From NCBI GenBank assembly GCA_945291235.1, contig CALYQY010000020.1, positions 1-29,393 on the forward strand: 29,393 bases of DNA, given 5' to 3'. A program made the translations under genes and the position numbers. Under the pieces are notes generated by a model. It ran no database searches and was not told where the DNA came from. It was given only the letters and a program-made list of their open reading frames with translations. Position 1 is the stretch's first letter. Each line of letters begins with the position of its first letter. The DNA is from an uncultured Gilliamella sp. Lineage in GTDB: Bacteria; Pseudomonadota; Gammaproteobacteria; Enterobacterales; Enterobacteriaceae. This document shows, piece by piece, positions 17,365 to 25,369 of this stretch.

Positions 17365-18130
17365 TGCGACTTCGATACAACACATCTAAAATATAACGTA
17401 ACTCTTTGACATCAAGTTGCCCGGGGGCCGAAGCATTTTTTGCCGCACCAAATGTCATTGCTGAACCAAATGTTGTGCCAGCTATGCGGCTAACTGCGCC
17501 TAGCCCCGCCATTGACATGGTGATAATTGGCTGGGTTGCGTACTTTTCGTTCATTTCAGTGGTGGCGGCAAGTAGCGTTAACACATCATCTGTCGATTTT
17601 GGCATCACTGCAATTTTCGGAATATCCGCCCCTAAGTCCTGCATTTTTCGTAATCGAGCGACAATATCGCTTTGTGCCGGGGTTTTTTCAAAGTCGTGAT
17701 TAGAGCTGACCACAAAGACATGATGTTGGTGTGCAACGTCGATAATCTCTTTGACATACTCATCACCAATAAACACTTCAACATCGATCAGATCGACAAG
17801 TCCACTGCTGGCCATTTCTTTGTTTAACCGGATATAATCGCTAAGTGGCCATGGTTTTACCCCGCCTTCGTTTGCTGTTCGGAAGGTAAAGAGTATCGGC
17901 TTATTGGGGAGTAATTGCCCGATTTGTTTAGCCACTGCTTTTACTGCATCAATATCATCGACTTGGCTGAAGTGATCAACACGCCACTCAAGAACATCAA
18001 AATCAATAGATTGCAAAAATTTAATTTCATCGAGCAGTTCTGCTTCGGTTTTACCCACTACAGGTACGATAATTTTCGGTGCGCCGGTACCGATTTCAAG
18101 CTGTTTAATAGTAACTGTTTTCATTTTCAA
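17360..18130 (-). CDS. aroD: Type I 3-dehydroquinate dehydratase
   Basis: Class I, Schiff-base enzyme converting 3-dehydroquinate to 3-dehydroshikimate; 256 aa (E. coli 252). Opening KTVTIKQLEIGTGAPKIIV matches E. coli AroD. Substrate-binding EWRVDH is at 48-53, the catalytic His is H145 (SSNHDFEKTP) and the Schiff-base lysine is K172 (ADIPKIAVMP). PIITMSMAGLGAVSRIAG and ASAPGQL close the family pattern. AGGATTG lies six bases before the ATG at 18130; an ATG two codons in is also possible. The setting, behind ydiB and among redox genes, resembles the ydiB-aroD pair of E. coli. It may serve both aromatic biosynthesis and quinate breakdown, which cannot be separated from this window. Confidence 0.95.
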   Translation of the reverse strand: MKMKTVTIKQLEIGTGAPKIIVPVVGKTEAELLDEIKFLQSIDFDVLEWRVDHFSQVDDIDAVKAVAKQIGQLLPNKPILFTFRTANEGGVKPWPLSDYIRLNKEMASSGLVDLIDVEVFIGDEYVKEIIDVAHQHHVFVVSSNHDFEKTPAQSDIVARLRKMQDLGADIPKIAVMPKSTDDVLTLLAATTEMNEKYATQPIITMSMAGLGAVSRIAGTTFGSAMTFGAAKNASAPGQLDVKELRYILDVLYRSRS

Positions 18131-18211
18131 TCCTGTTTGCCAAAAGTTAGGTTAATAATCAATAATGCCACATAGCTTATTTCAAATAAGACAATAGCAT
18201 AGATTAATCTG

Positions 18212-18286
18212 ATAACTTACCTTTAATTATCTGCTTAATCTAAAAGCCGGTTATAGCGTATGATAAATCAGTTAAAAGTAAGTTAT
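18212..18286. repeat. Long-range inverted repeat between ydiB and aroD
   Basis: Arms 18212-18226 (ATAACTTACCTTTAA) and 18272-18286 (TTAAAAGTAAGTTAT) are complementary at 14 of 15 positions, 45 bases apart. They fill most of the 171-bp ydiB-aroD gap. It could shape the transcript or mark a transcript end; no T-run follows. Confidence 0.45.
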
Positions 18287-18301
18287 TAGCCTGCGTAATT
18301 A

Positions 18302-19174
18302 TTAATCATTAAATCCCATTTTTTCTTTTACATAGTCGATTGGCGCATCTTCACCCGTCCAAATTTTAATTTGCGCAGCGCCTTGCCATAGCATCATACC
18401 AATACCATTTAAGGTTTTGCAGCCTTGCTTTTCGGCGATTTCAAGTAATTTGGTTTTTCGTGGACTATAAATACAGTCAGTCACAACCAGATCCGGTCTT
18501 AACATGGTTGGATCGGTAATTAAACTTTGACCTTCTAATGGTTTCATACCGACACCGGTTGCGTTACAAAGCACTTGACTTGTGGCGATCGCCTGGCGAA
18601 GTTGCTCCGTATCGGCAAGGTCGGTGACAGATACTTTACATTGCGTATTTTCATTTAATTTTTTAGCAACCGCTTCGATTTTGGCGTAGCACTCATCTTT
18701 CTGATTAAAGATTGCAATCTCTTTCACACCGTCAAGTGCTGCTTGTACCACAATCGCCGTTGCCGCGCCACCGGCACCTAGAATGGTCATTTTTTTGCCT
18801 ATCACATCAACACCGGCTTCTTTAAGCATTCGCATATACCCAATGCCGTCGGTGTTGTAACCGGTAAGTACGCCGTTATCATTAGAGATCGTATTGCAAG
18901 CGCCACTCATTTCAACTGCCGGGGTTAATTTATCAAGATATTGGCAGACCAATTGTTTATTTGGCATCGATACTGCACTACCACGTAGCCCTAAAGCACG
19001 AAGCCCTTTTATTGCATCGGGTAACTTTTCTTGATCAACTTCGAAGGCTAAATAGACATAAGGGATATCAAGCTTAGCATAGAGGGTATTTTGCATTTGT
19101 GGCGATAAGCTATGACGAATTGGGTAGGCCATTAAACCAATCAATAAAAAATGACCGTCGATATTATTTCTCAT
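18302..19174 (-). CDS. ydiB: Quinate/shikimate dehydrogenase, YdiB type
   Basis: Reversible NAD(P)-dependent dehydrogenase acting on quinate/3-dehydroquinate and shikimate/3-dehydroshikimate; 290 aa (E. coli YdiB 288). The opening LIGLMAYPIRHSLSPQMQN, then SMPNKQ and the close WTGEDAPIDYVKEKMGF follow YdiB rather than AroE. Substrate Ser-Leu-Ser-Pro is at 22-25; catalytic Lys73 and Asp109 (GYNTDG) are present. The Rossmann loop is GAGGAATA (133-140), and Asp160 in FNQKDE corresponds to the YdiB aspartate that lets it accept NAD. The usual double Arg before that Asp is Gln-Lys here, which could weaken NADP binding. Start 19174 is chosen for GGAGA upstream. It lies 47 bp behind the TIM-barrel gene. 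Confidence 0.93.
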   Translation of the reverse strand: MRNNIDGHFLLIGLMAYPIRHSLSPQMQNTLYAKLDIPYVYLAFEVDQEKLPDAIKGLRALGLRGSAVSMPNKQLVCQYLDKLTPAVEMSGACNTISNDNGVLTGYNTDGIGYMRMLKEAGVDVIGKKMTILGAGGAATAIVVQAALDGVKEIAIFNQKDECYAKIEAVAKKLNENTQCKVSVTDLADTEQLRQAIATSQVLCNATGVGMKPLEGQSLITDPTMLRPDLVVTDCIYSPRKTKLLEIAEKQGCKTLNGIGMMLWQGAAQIKIWTGEDAPIDYVKEKMGFND

Positions 19175-19221
19175 TAAAAATTCTCCACTACTGACTTTGC
19201 CTTTTAGCAAAGGGTACACAT

Positions 19222-20043
19222 TTACGATTGTTCTGCTACACGTTTTAATAATGCACGTGCATCTTCAATATACATTTTAGCGCGTTCAATCGGTGATTTG
19301 GATAACGCTAACTCATCGTTACAGCACTCAATTGAAATTGGCATTTCCGGTAACGCTTTTAACAGTGACACAAGGTCAATACCACCTCGACCCGGTGACA
19401 GGCGATAGTTACGAGCTTGATAGAGTAATCCTTCTATATCTTTTGGTTTCTCTTTGGTGCCGTCACACAGTTGCATATAGCGCCAACAATCTTTAGGTAC
19501 TTTTTTCAAATCATCCAAAGTATTTGCCCCACGATCAAAGTGTAGCGGATCGATAATCATTCCTTGATTGTTTTGATTGGCTGTTTTGAGTAATTCAATC
19601 CCGGCATTTACTGTTGGAATATCAGTCCATGGCATCGGCTCAATATTTATTGCAATGCCAAGTGGTGCGGCAATTTCACACAGCTGGGCAAAATTATCGG
19701 CCAGGCGATTTTGATCCGGATCGTTGCCCGCCAGCAGTACCTGACTAGCGCCCAATCGGGCACCTGTTTCAAGTACCGGTAAAAAGTTGATTACACGGGT
19801 ATCGGGTTTTAAGCGAAAAATCTCAATATCTAAGACTTTAATGCCGGTCTCTTTTAACCGACGTTCAATTTCGCGCACCATTGGCGTGTCACCAACAGTT
19901 GCATAAACGGGTTCGGTTGGGGTAGCGGGAATAAGCCGTAAACCAACATGAGTGTAACCGGCTTCGGCAGCAACCAAAACTTGATTGGCTGGTGAAACAT
20001 CTAAGACAGTTAACGCTGCCAATCCTATTGGACGGTTAGACAT
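19222..20043 (-). CDS. TIM-barrel sugar-isomerase-like protein, possible 3-dehydroshikimate dehydratase
   Basis: Xylose-isomerase-like TIM barrel (AP-endonuclease 2 superfamily), 273 aa. A metal site is suggested by E135 (NIEPMPW), D165 and H168 (IIDPLHFD), Q191 (MQLCDG) and E239 (SIECC). This acid-acid-Gln-acid layout is shared by sugar epimerases and by bacterial 3-dehydroshikimate dehydratases of the QuiC/AsbF kind. Beside ydiB and aroD, dehydration of 3-dehydroshikimate to protocatechuate is an attractive role, but no ring-cleavage gene is present here, so an isomerase is also possible. AAGGAG before the ATG at 20043 sets the start; the ATG at 20061 lies upstream of that site. It is the first gene of the minus-strand cluster. 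The fold is confident, the reaction tentative. Confidence 0.8.
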   Translation of the reverse strand: MSNRPIGLAALTVLDVSPANQVLVAAEAGYTHVGLRLIPATPTEPVYATVGDTPMVREIERRLKETGIKVLDIEIFRLKPDTRVINFLPVLETGARLGASQVLLAGNDPDQNRLADNFAQLCEIAAPLGIAINIEPMPWTDIPTVNAGIELLKTANQNNQGMIIDPLHFDRGANTLDDLKKVPKDCWRYMQLCDGTKEKPKDIEGLLYQARNYRLSPGRGGIDLVSLLKALPEMPISIECCNDELALSKSPIERAKMYIEDARALLKRVAEQS

Positions 20044-20464
20044 ATCTTTCTCCTTAAACAAAAATCAATTCATCAAAACATAAATTGTGTAAATTTTTAG
20101 ATCAGCCATATTGGTATTTATTATTATATTTCTATAAATAAGTTGATTTCTATTAAAAATTTCTATTGTTTAAAATATCGATTAATTGGGCGATTAGCAA
20201 GGTAAAAAAAAGATTTTTTGGCAAAATGCGATCTACATCAACAAATGAATAATCAAATAATTAAATCTAAATGGCGAAAAATTCAATCAACATATTGATT
20301 TTATTTTTTTATTTAATTTTTTGGCGGGTTGTTTTTAATTTAAACGCAAAGCGATGATTTTTTAAATAGGCAAGGGCTGGCGGTTAAGTCGGCATGATCA
20401 ATTGCACTTTGGTTGGCTATCGCCTAGAATAACTTATTTTACTGAGCTACGAAGAATCCATCTT
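20044..20464. other. Divergent intergenic region of the quinate-type cluster
   Basis: About 420 bp, strongly AT-rich, between the minus-strand cluster and the plus-strand permease. It must carry both promoters. I see no convincing sigma70 pair, CRP site or large palindrome, and no gene. A TTG-initiated extension of the permease from 20402 is open but has no homology-like content. Confidence 0.5.
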
Positions 20465-21808
20465 ATGCATACCATTCTTGAATTTTTATCTTCAATCAAT
20501 GCTGTCGTCGTTGCTGTTATTTTAATGTTAGTGCTGTCACTATGCCGAGTGCATGTGGTAATTAGTTTAATTATCGGCGCATTTGCCGGCGGCCTGTTTA
20601 GTCACTTAACTTTAAAAGAAACAATCGATGCTTTTAATACCGGCATCAGTAATGGCGCCAACATTGCACTTTCTTATGCCATGTTAGGTGCATTTGCTGT
20701 TGCGATATCCAAATCAGGGTTACCCGAATTATTAGCAGACAAAGCGATAAAACAGCTAACATCGAGCAGTGCAAAAACCCGAATTAAGTGGACATTAATT
20801 GTCATTATTGGATTAGTGAGTATTTCCTCGCAAAATATTATTCCGATCCATATCGCCTTTATTCCGCTGTTAATTCCGCCACTGTTATATGTCATGTCGA
20901 GACTACAATTAGACCGACGTATGATTGCCTGTATTATGACATTCGGTCTGATCACCCCTTATATGTTTTTACCGGTCGGGTTTGGTAATATCTTTTTAAA
21001 TCAAATATTGTTAAAAAATATTATCTCATCGGGTATGGATGTGAGTCATGTCAATGTTATGCATGCAATGGCAATTCCGGCTTTAGGTATGTTTTGTGGT
21101 TTATTATGGGCAATTTTTGTCAGTTACCGTAAACCACGTGAATATAAAATTATTCGTGAAGAGACAAACCTTGATGCGCTTAACAACGTGAATAAACGTT
21201 CAGTTATCGTCTCTTTATTGGCTATTGTACTCTCTTTTACCGTGCAACTTTATACCGGCTCAATGATTTTAGGTGCTCTGATTGGTTTTATCTGCTTTAT
21301 TGTCTCTGGCACCATAAAATGGGGTGAAGCTGACGGCGTATTTACTGACGGTATAAAAATGATGGCGATGATTGGTTTTGTGATGATTTCAGCACAAGGC
21401 TTTGCTGAAGTGTTAAAACAGACCCATGAAATCGAGCCACTGGTTATCAATAGCGCAGCGTTATTTGCCGGTAATAAAGTGGTGGCCTCATTTATGATGA
21501 TGTTAGTGGGATTAGTGATAACACTGGGCATTGGTTCATCATTCTCAACCGTGCCGATTATTGCAGCCATTTATGTACCGCTTTGTGTGCAATTAGGTTT
21601 TTCACCGATTGCAACGGTCTGTTTAATTGGTGCATCGGGCGCAATTGGAGATGCTGGCTCACCGCCGTCAGATACCATTTTAGCTACATCGGCCGGGCTG
21701 AACAGTGACGGGCAACATGACCATATACGTGATAGTGTGATCCCAACATTTACCCATTTTAATATTCCGTTATTTATTGCCGGTTGGGTTGGGTCATTAA
21801 TACTGTAA
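20465..21808 (+). CDS. NhaC/YuiF-like Na+/H+ antiporter-family permease
   Basis: Integral membrane transporter, 447 aa, with about ten to twelve hydrophobic helices. It strongly recalls the Haemophilus HI_0325-type proteins: GANIALSYAMLGAFAVAISKSGLPELLA, SSQNIIPIHIAFIPLLIPPLL, TFGLITPYMFLPVGFGNI, a YRKPREY loop, GSSFSTVPIIAAIYVP, and near the end GASGAIGDAGSPPSDTILATSAGLN. The last motif is typical of ion-transporter-superfamily re-entrant loops. Start 20465 is chosen because membrane-helix sequence begins there; its Shine-Dalgarno (GAAGAA) is weak. It is divergent from the quinate/shikimate-type cluster and may import an organic anion for it, but antiporter-family members differ widely in substrate. 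rsmB follows after 30 bp on the same strand. Confidence 0.82.
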   Translation: MHTILEFLSSINAVVVAVILMLVLSLCRVHVVISLIIGAFAGGLFSHLTLKETIDAFNTGISNGANIALSYAMLGAFAVAISKSGLPELLADKAIKQLTSSSAKTRIKWTLIVIIGLVSISSQNIIPIHIAFIPLLIPPLLYVMSRLQLDRRMIACIMTFGLITPYMFLPVGFGNIFLNQILLKNIISSGMDVSHVNVMHAMAIPALGMFCGLLWAIFVSYRKPREYKIIREETNLDALNNVNKRSVIVSLLAIVLSFTVQLYTGSMILGALIGFICFIVSGTIKWGEADGVFTDGIKMMAMIGFVMISAQGFAEVLKQTHEIEPLVINSAALFAGNKVVASFMMMLVGLVITLGIGSSFSTVPIIAAIYVPLCVQLGFSPIATVCLIGASGAIGDAGSPPSDTILATSAGLNSDGQHDHIRDSVIPTFTHFNIPLFIAGWVGSLIL

Positions 21809-21838
21809 TTTATCAAAGCGTTAAGGTTATTATTATTT

Positions 21839-23131
21839 ATGAATAAAAAGTTACAACAAAATATTCGAGCGATTTGCGCACAGGCTATTTATAACGTGCT
21901 TGAAGACGGGCAGTCGCTAAGTAATGCCTTAACGGTTTTGCAACCTAAAATAGCCGACAAAGATCGTGCATTAGTTCAAGAGATCTGTTTTGGCGTGATG
22001 CGCGTGTTGCCGGAGCTTAACTTTTACATTCATCGTTTGATGAAAAAAGTCATGACCGGTAAAAATAGGGTTTTGCACTATTTATTACTTGTTGGCGTTT
22101 ATCAAATTCTCTATACCCGAATCCCTGAACATGCTGCTGTTGGCGAGACAGTTAATGCGGTCAACGATCTCAAAAAATCGGCATTAAAAGGTTTGGTTAA
22201 TGGGGTATTGCGTGAGTTTTTGCGCCAGCAAACAACATTAACCCAGCAATTGAGTAAAGAGAGCCAACAACAAGCCAGCCGAACATGGCATCCGACATGG
22301 CTATTAAATCGCCTTAAACAAGCTTATCCCGATGATTGGCAAGCCATTGTTGAAGCCAATAATCAAAAGCCACCCATGTGGCTACGGGTGAATTTGAATC
22401 ACTATACTGCAACTGAGTATCAACAATTACTGGCTGATGCACAAATTCAATCCGCCGTTTTTGCCGATATACCTTCTGCTATTCGCTTATTATCACCGGT
22501 AAATGTCACTAAGTTACCGGGTTTTGCTCAAGGTGCGGTAACGGTGCAAGACTTATCAGCGCAATATGCCGCTTACCTATTGGCACCACAAAATGACGAA
22601 CAGATTTTAGATATGTGCGCCGCGCCGGGCGGTAAAACCACCCATATTTTAGAAGTTGCGCCAAAAGCTCACGTGCTAGCGGTTGACGTGGATGCCAGCC
22701 GAGCAAAACGCATTGATGAAAACTTAGCTCGCTTAAAACAACATGCCGAAGTGAAAGTTGGCGACGGTTTAACACCGGAAACATGGTGTAAAGGACGACT
22801 TTTTGATCGTATCTTGCTTGATGCACCTTGCTCCGCTACCGGCGTAATTCGTCGTCATCCCGATATCAAATGGTTACGGCGAGATAGCGATATAGCGCAA
22901 TTGACTGAACTGCAACATGCGATCTTAACCAATATTTGGCCTTATTTAAAAACAGGTGGCACTTTAGTCTATGCTACCTGCTCAATCCTCCCTGACGAGA
23001 ATAGATTGCAGATTGAGCGTTTTTTACAAGAAAATAGTGATGCGAAATTGCAAGGCGAGGTTAAACAGTTTTTACCCACCGACAACGGCGGCGATGGGTT
23101 TTTCTACGCTATTTTAAGAAAAAGTAATTAG
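21839..23131 (+). CDS. rsmB: 16S rRNA (cytosine(967)-C5)-methyltransferase RsmB
   Basis: Methylates C967 of 16S rRNA using SAM; 430 aa (E. coli 429). Residues about 1-140 form the NusB-like RNA-binding domain ([24 protein letters not shown]). The methyltransferase domain carries [10 protein letters not shown] (258-267), the acidic DVD at about 283-285, [18 protein letters not shown] with Cys331, and the catalytic YATCSI with Cys381. In most gammaproteobacteria rsmB follows def-fmt and precedes trkA; here none of these is adjacent and the gene sits 30 bp after the permease. It ends beside a hairpin, facing the oxidoreductase gene. Confidence 0.95.
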   Translation: MNKKLQQNIRAICAQAIYNVLEDGQSLSNALTVLQPKIADKDRALVQEICFGVMRVLPELNFYIHRLMKKVMTGKNRVLHYLLLVGVYQILYTRIPEHAAVGETVNAVNDLKKSALKGLVNGVLREFLRQQTTLTQQLSKESQQQASRTWHPTWLLNRLKQAYPDDWQAIVEANNQKPPMWLRVNLNHYTATEYQQLLADAQIQSAVFADIPSAIRLLSPVNVTKLPGFAQGAVTVQDLSAQYAAYLLAPQNDEQILDMCAAPGGKTTHILEVAPKAHVLAVDVDASRAKRIDENLARLKQHAEVKVGDGLTPETWCKGRLFDRILLDAPCSATGVIRRHPDIKWLRRDSDIAQLTELQHAILTNIWPYLKTGGTLVYATCSILPDENRLQIERFLQENSDAKLQGEVKQFLPTDNGGDGFFYAILRKSN

Positions 23132-23156
23132 TGCATTTTAAAAAAGCTATGCACTA
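23129..23156. terminator. Hairpin between convergent rsmB and oxidoreductase genes
   Basis: TAGTGCAT / ATGCACTA is an 8-bp stem with a 12-base loop; its left arm includes the rsmB stop codon. A-runs and T-runs flank it on either strand. It may serve as a bidirectional terminator but is weak. Confidence 0.4.
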
Positions 23157-23186
23157 TTAAAAAATGAATAAAGCATTAACGTTGCG

Positions 23187-23729
23187 CTACTGACTGTAAT
23201 TTTCAATCAATTGAGCTAATTGCTGGCTATGTTGTAACGCTTTTGCTTTTATTGTCGTTTTTTCTCCTTCTATTACAGGCGACACGCCATATAAAATGGC
23301 AGGGGAAAGGTATTTCATTTGGGTGTAGAGTGCTGAAATTTTAACGGATTGAAGTAAATGATTCATTAATTCAGGGGGATATTTTTGAAAATTTTGCTCT
23401 GTTTGTCCTACAGTTAAACTTTGCAATAACTTTTTATCTTTTAATTTATCTCCTTTTGAACCATAAGCAAATTGGTAGGTTAATACCTCATCAAACCATA
23501 TTTTAAGTATCGCTGGCATGTTGAACCAATACATAGGGTATTGTAGAACGATAAGATCATGTCTAAGTAAAGCAGTTTGTTCTTCTTGTACATTGATTTT
23601 GTAATCTGGGTAAAGTTGGTGAATATTACGAATTTCAATATCCTTAACTTTATCTTGTAATGTTTCAACAATCGTTTTATTGGCAATTGATTGTTCAATA
23701 TTGGGATGACCTAAAATAATTAATGGCAT
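23187..23729 (-). CDS. Flavodoxin-fold NAD(P)H oxidoreductase (KefF/YwrO-like)
   Basis: FMN-dependent quinone reductase-like protein, 180 aa, PF02525 type. The flavin-binding start LIILGHPNIEQSIANK, then DLIVLQYPMYWFNMPAILKIWFDEV (about 58-82), the YGSKG loop and the LTVGQTEQNF stretch are all family features. Members reduce quinones or regulate potassium efflux (KefF/KefG), but no kefB or kefC gene is near. It is divergent from an HxlR regulator, the arrangement seen for several quinone- or electrophile-induced reductases, so repression by that regulator and induction by quinones is likely. AAAGGAAC precedes the ATG, and a TATAGT -10 candidate lies further upstream. Confidence 0.87.
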   Translation of the reverse strand: MPLIILGHPNIEQSIANKTIVETLQDKVKDIEIRNIHQLYPDYKINVQEEQTALLRHDLIVLQYPMYWFNMPAILKIWFDEVLTYQFAYGSKGDKLKDKKLLQSLTVGQTEQNFQKYPPELMNHLLQSVKISALYTQMKYLSPAILYGVSPVIEGEKTTIKAKALQHSQQLAQLIENYSQ

Positions 23730-23807
23730 AATTGTTCCTTTGTTTTTATACTATAAAAAATTTAGTTACTCTATTTAGTTTATTGACTAATATTTTTTCA
23801 GCAATAT

Positions 23808-23823
23808 CTATCAAATTTGATAG
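23808..23823. promoter_or_regulatory. Perfect 16-bp palindrome, probable HxlR operator
   Basis: CTATCAAATTTGATAG is a perfect palindrome ending 11 bases before the HxlR start codon and downstream of a TTGACT -35-like hexamer (23783-23788), so it would overlap the -10 region of that gene. A dimeric winged-helix repressor bound here could control itself and the divergent reductase gene. A looser TTAGT/ACTAA inverted repeat lies nearby at about 23774-23790. Confidence 0.55.
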
Positions 23824-23834
23824 TAGGAATGTGT

Positions 23835-24176
23835 ATGCAAAGTCGTGAACATCGATCATCAATACGATATAAGAATAAAATTTATTATTGCCCAATAAGT
23901 TTAGCTATGGATTTAATCGGTGGAAAATGGAAAGGTGTTATCCTTTATTATTTGCTTTCTGGTGAAAAACGATTTAGTGAGTTAAAAATGGTGATCCCAG
24001 AAATCACTGATATGACGCTAAGCATCCAGCTTAAAAAGTTGGAAGAAGATCAACTTATTACTCGCCGTGTATATGGTGAAAAACCACCACTTAAAGTGTT
24101 ATATAAATTAACCCCTTTGGGTGAAAAAATCGGTCCGGCACTTGAACAGCTGTGTTTGTGGGGACAAGCCGTTTAG
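23835..24176 (+). CDS. HxlR-family winged-helix transcriptional regulator
   Basis: Dimeric DNA-binding regulator, 113 aa from the ATG at 23835, chosen because AGGA is well spaced before it; in-frame ATGs at 23817 and 23829 fit worse. The HxlR pattern is clear: CPISLAMDLIGGKWKGVILYYL, then KRFSELKMVIPEITDMTLSIQLKKLEEDQLITR, then PLKVLYKLTPLGEKI. Cys19 in YYCPIS is at the place of the redox-sensing cysteine of YodB/QorR-type regulators, which respond to quinones, diamide or aldehydes. It is divergent from the flavodoxin-fold reductase with a palindrome between, so autoregulation and control of that gene are likely. The effector is inferred. Confidence 0.9.
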   Translation: MQSREHRSSIRYKNKIYYCPISLAMDLIGGKWKGVILYYLLSGEKRFSELKMVIPEITDMTLSIQLKKLEEDQLITRRVYGEKPPLKVLYKLTPLGEKIGPALEQLCLWGQAV

Positions 24177-24385
24177 TGTTATTTCGTCATTTCTAAACTA
24201 AACCAAACCAAACTAAAGGCAATGAATATTGATTAACAATGACCCCATTTTTTTGCAAAAAAAGTTGATGAGCAGAGTTTTTTAGTCCGAAATTTCAATT
24301 AATAACATCTTATAATCCTTACTTGGACAATTTTTGATAGATATGATAAATTCCAAATCTGTTTTGCGTTATTAAGATTTTTGTT

Positions 24386-25360
24386 ATGGCTTACACATTA
24401 ACCTATAATGATCTCCCCGAAAATATTCAATACTGGCAAGGTTTACCTTTATCTTTAAATGGCTGTGAAGTGGTACCGCTTGACTATAATGCCGGTAAAA
24501 CAGGTTGGATTATTTATGGTAAAAAATTAAATAAAACGATTTTATCGAACTTCCAAAGACAATTGGCAATGCCAATGGTGATAGTGTCATCTTGGAAAGT
24601 GAAATCTTATCAAATTGTCCGTATTGCCGGTATGATCCCCAAAAAAGCGAAATCAATTTCGCTGGCATTAGGTATTGACGTTTCACCTATCGATAATTTG
24701 CCAACTTTAAATTCACCGGGCTTATTGGTTATGGATATGGATTCAACGGCAATTACTATTGAATGCATTGATGAACTGGCAAAACTGCATGGCGTTGGCG
24801 AGCAAGTTGCAGCCGTTACCGAACAAGCCATGCGAGGTGAGCTTGATTTTGCAACCAGTCTACGTAAACGAGTCGCAACCTTAAAAGGGGCACATCAAGA
24901 TATCTTACAGCAAGTTAAACAGTCACTACCAATGACATCGGGATTAACCTATTTGGTTAAAGAGTTACATAAAAAAGGTTGGCATGTTGCCATTGCCTCT
25001 GGCGGTTTTACCTATTTTGCAGATCACCTAAAGCAGAAATTAAAGTTAGTTGATGCGTATGCCAATGAGTTAGAGATTAAAAACAATCGCTTAACCGGTA
25101 AAGTCATCGGTCAAATTGTCGATGCTAAATATAAGGCTCGCACTTTACAACAATTAGCCGCCTCATTAAATATTCCTATTGAACAAACCGTGGCAATTGG
25201 CGATGGTGCTAACGATTTAATGATGATTCGTATTGCTGGTCTTGGGGTTGCTTATCATGGCAAACCAAAAGTGGTAGAAAAGGCGAGAATTAGCATTAAT
25301 TATGCAGATTTAACTGGATTATGGTGTATCTTATCGACAAGTTTATTAAGTGAAGGTTAG
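24386..25360 (+). CDS. serB: Phosphoserine phosphatase SerB
   Basis: Dephosphorylates phosphoserine in the last step of serine synthesis; 324 aa (E. coli 322). The N-terminal ACT-like region (about 1-105) carries LPLSLNGCEVVPLDYNAGKTGW. The HAD phosphatase motifs are D117-M-D119-S-T (nucleophile and acid/base), SGG at 205-207, a Lys of motif III near 250, and GDGAND at 272-277. The Mg-binding and cap regions (ECIDELAKL, ERGELDF-like RGELDF) are intact. The Shine-Dalgarno is weak, as in many SerB genes. A TATAAT hexamer at 24311-24316 could start transcription without a good -35. radA follows nine bases later, the usual serB-radA pair. Confidence 0.95.
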   Translation: MAYTLTYNDLPENIQYWQGLPLSLNGCEVVPLDYNAGKTGWIIYGKKLNKTILSNFQRQLAMPMVIVSSWKVKSYQIVRIAGMIPKKAKSISLALGIDVSPIDNLPTLNSPGLLVMDMDSTAITIECIDELAKLHGVGEQVAAVTEQAMRGELDFATSLRKRVATLKGAHQDILQQVKQSLPMTSGLTYLVKELHKKGWHVAIASGGFTYFADHLKQKLKLVDAYANELEIKNNRLTGKVIGQIVDAKYKARTLQQLAASLNIPIEQTVAIGDGANDLMMIRIAGLGVAYHGKPKVVEKARISINYADLTGLWCILSTSLLSEG

Positions 25361-25369
25361 GAGAATAAT

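Noticed and set aside
20402..20464. TTG-initiated N-terminal extension of the permease
   Set aside because: The added 21 residues look like translated noncoding DNA, while the ATG at 20465 starts directly before the first helix.
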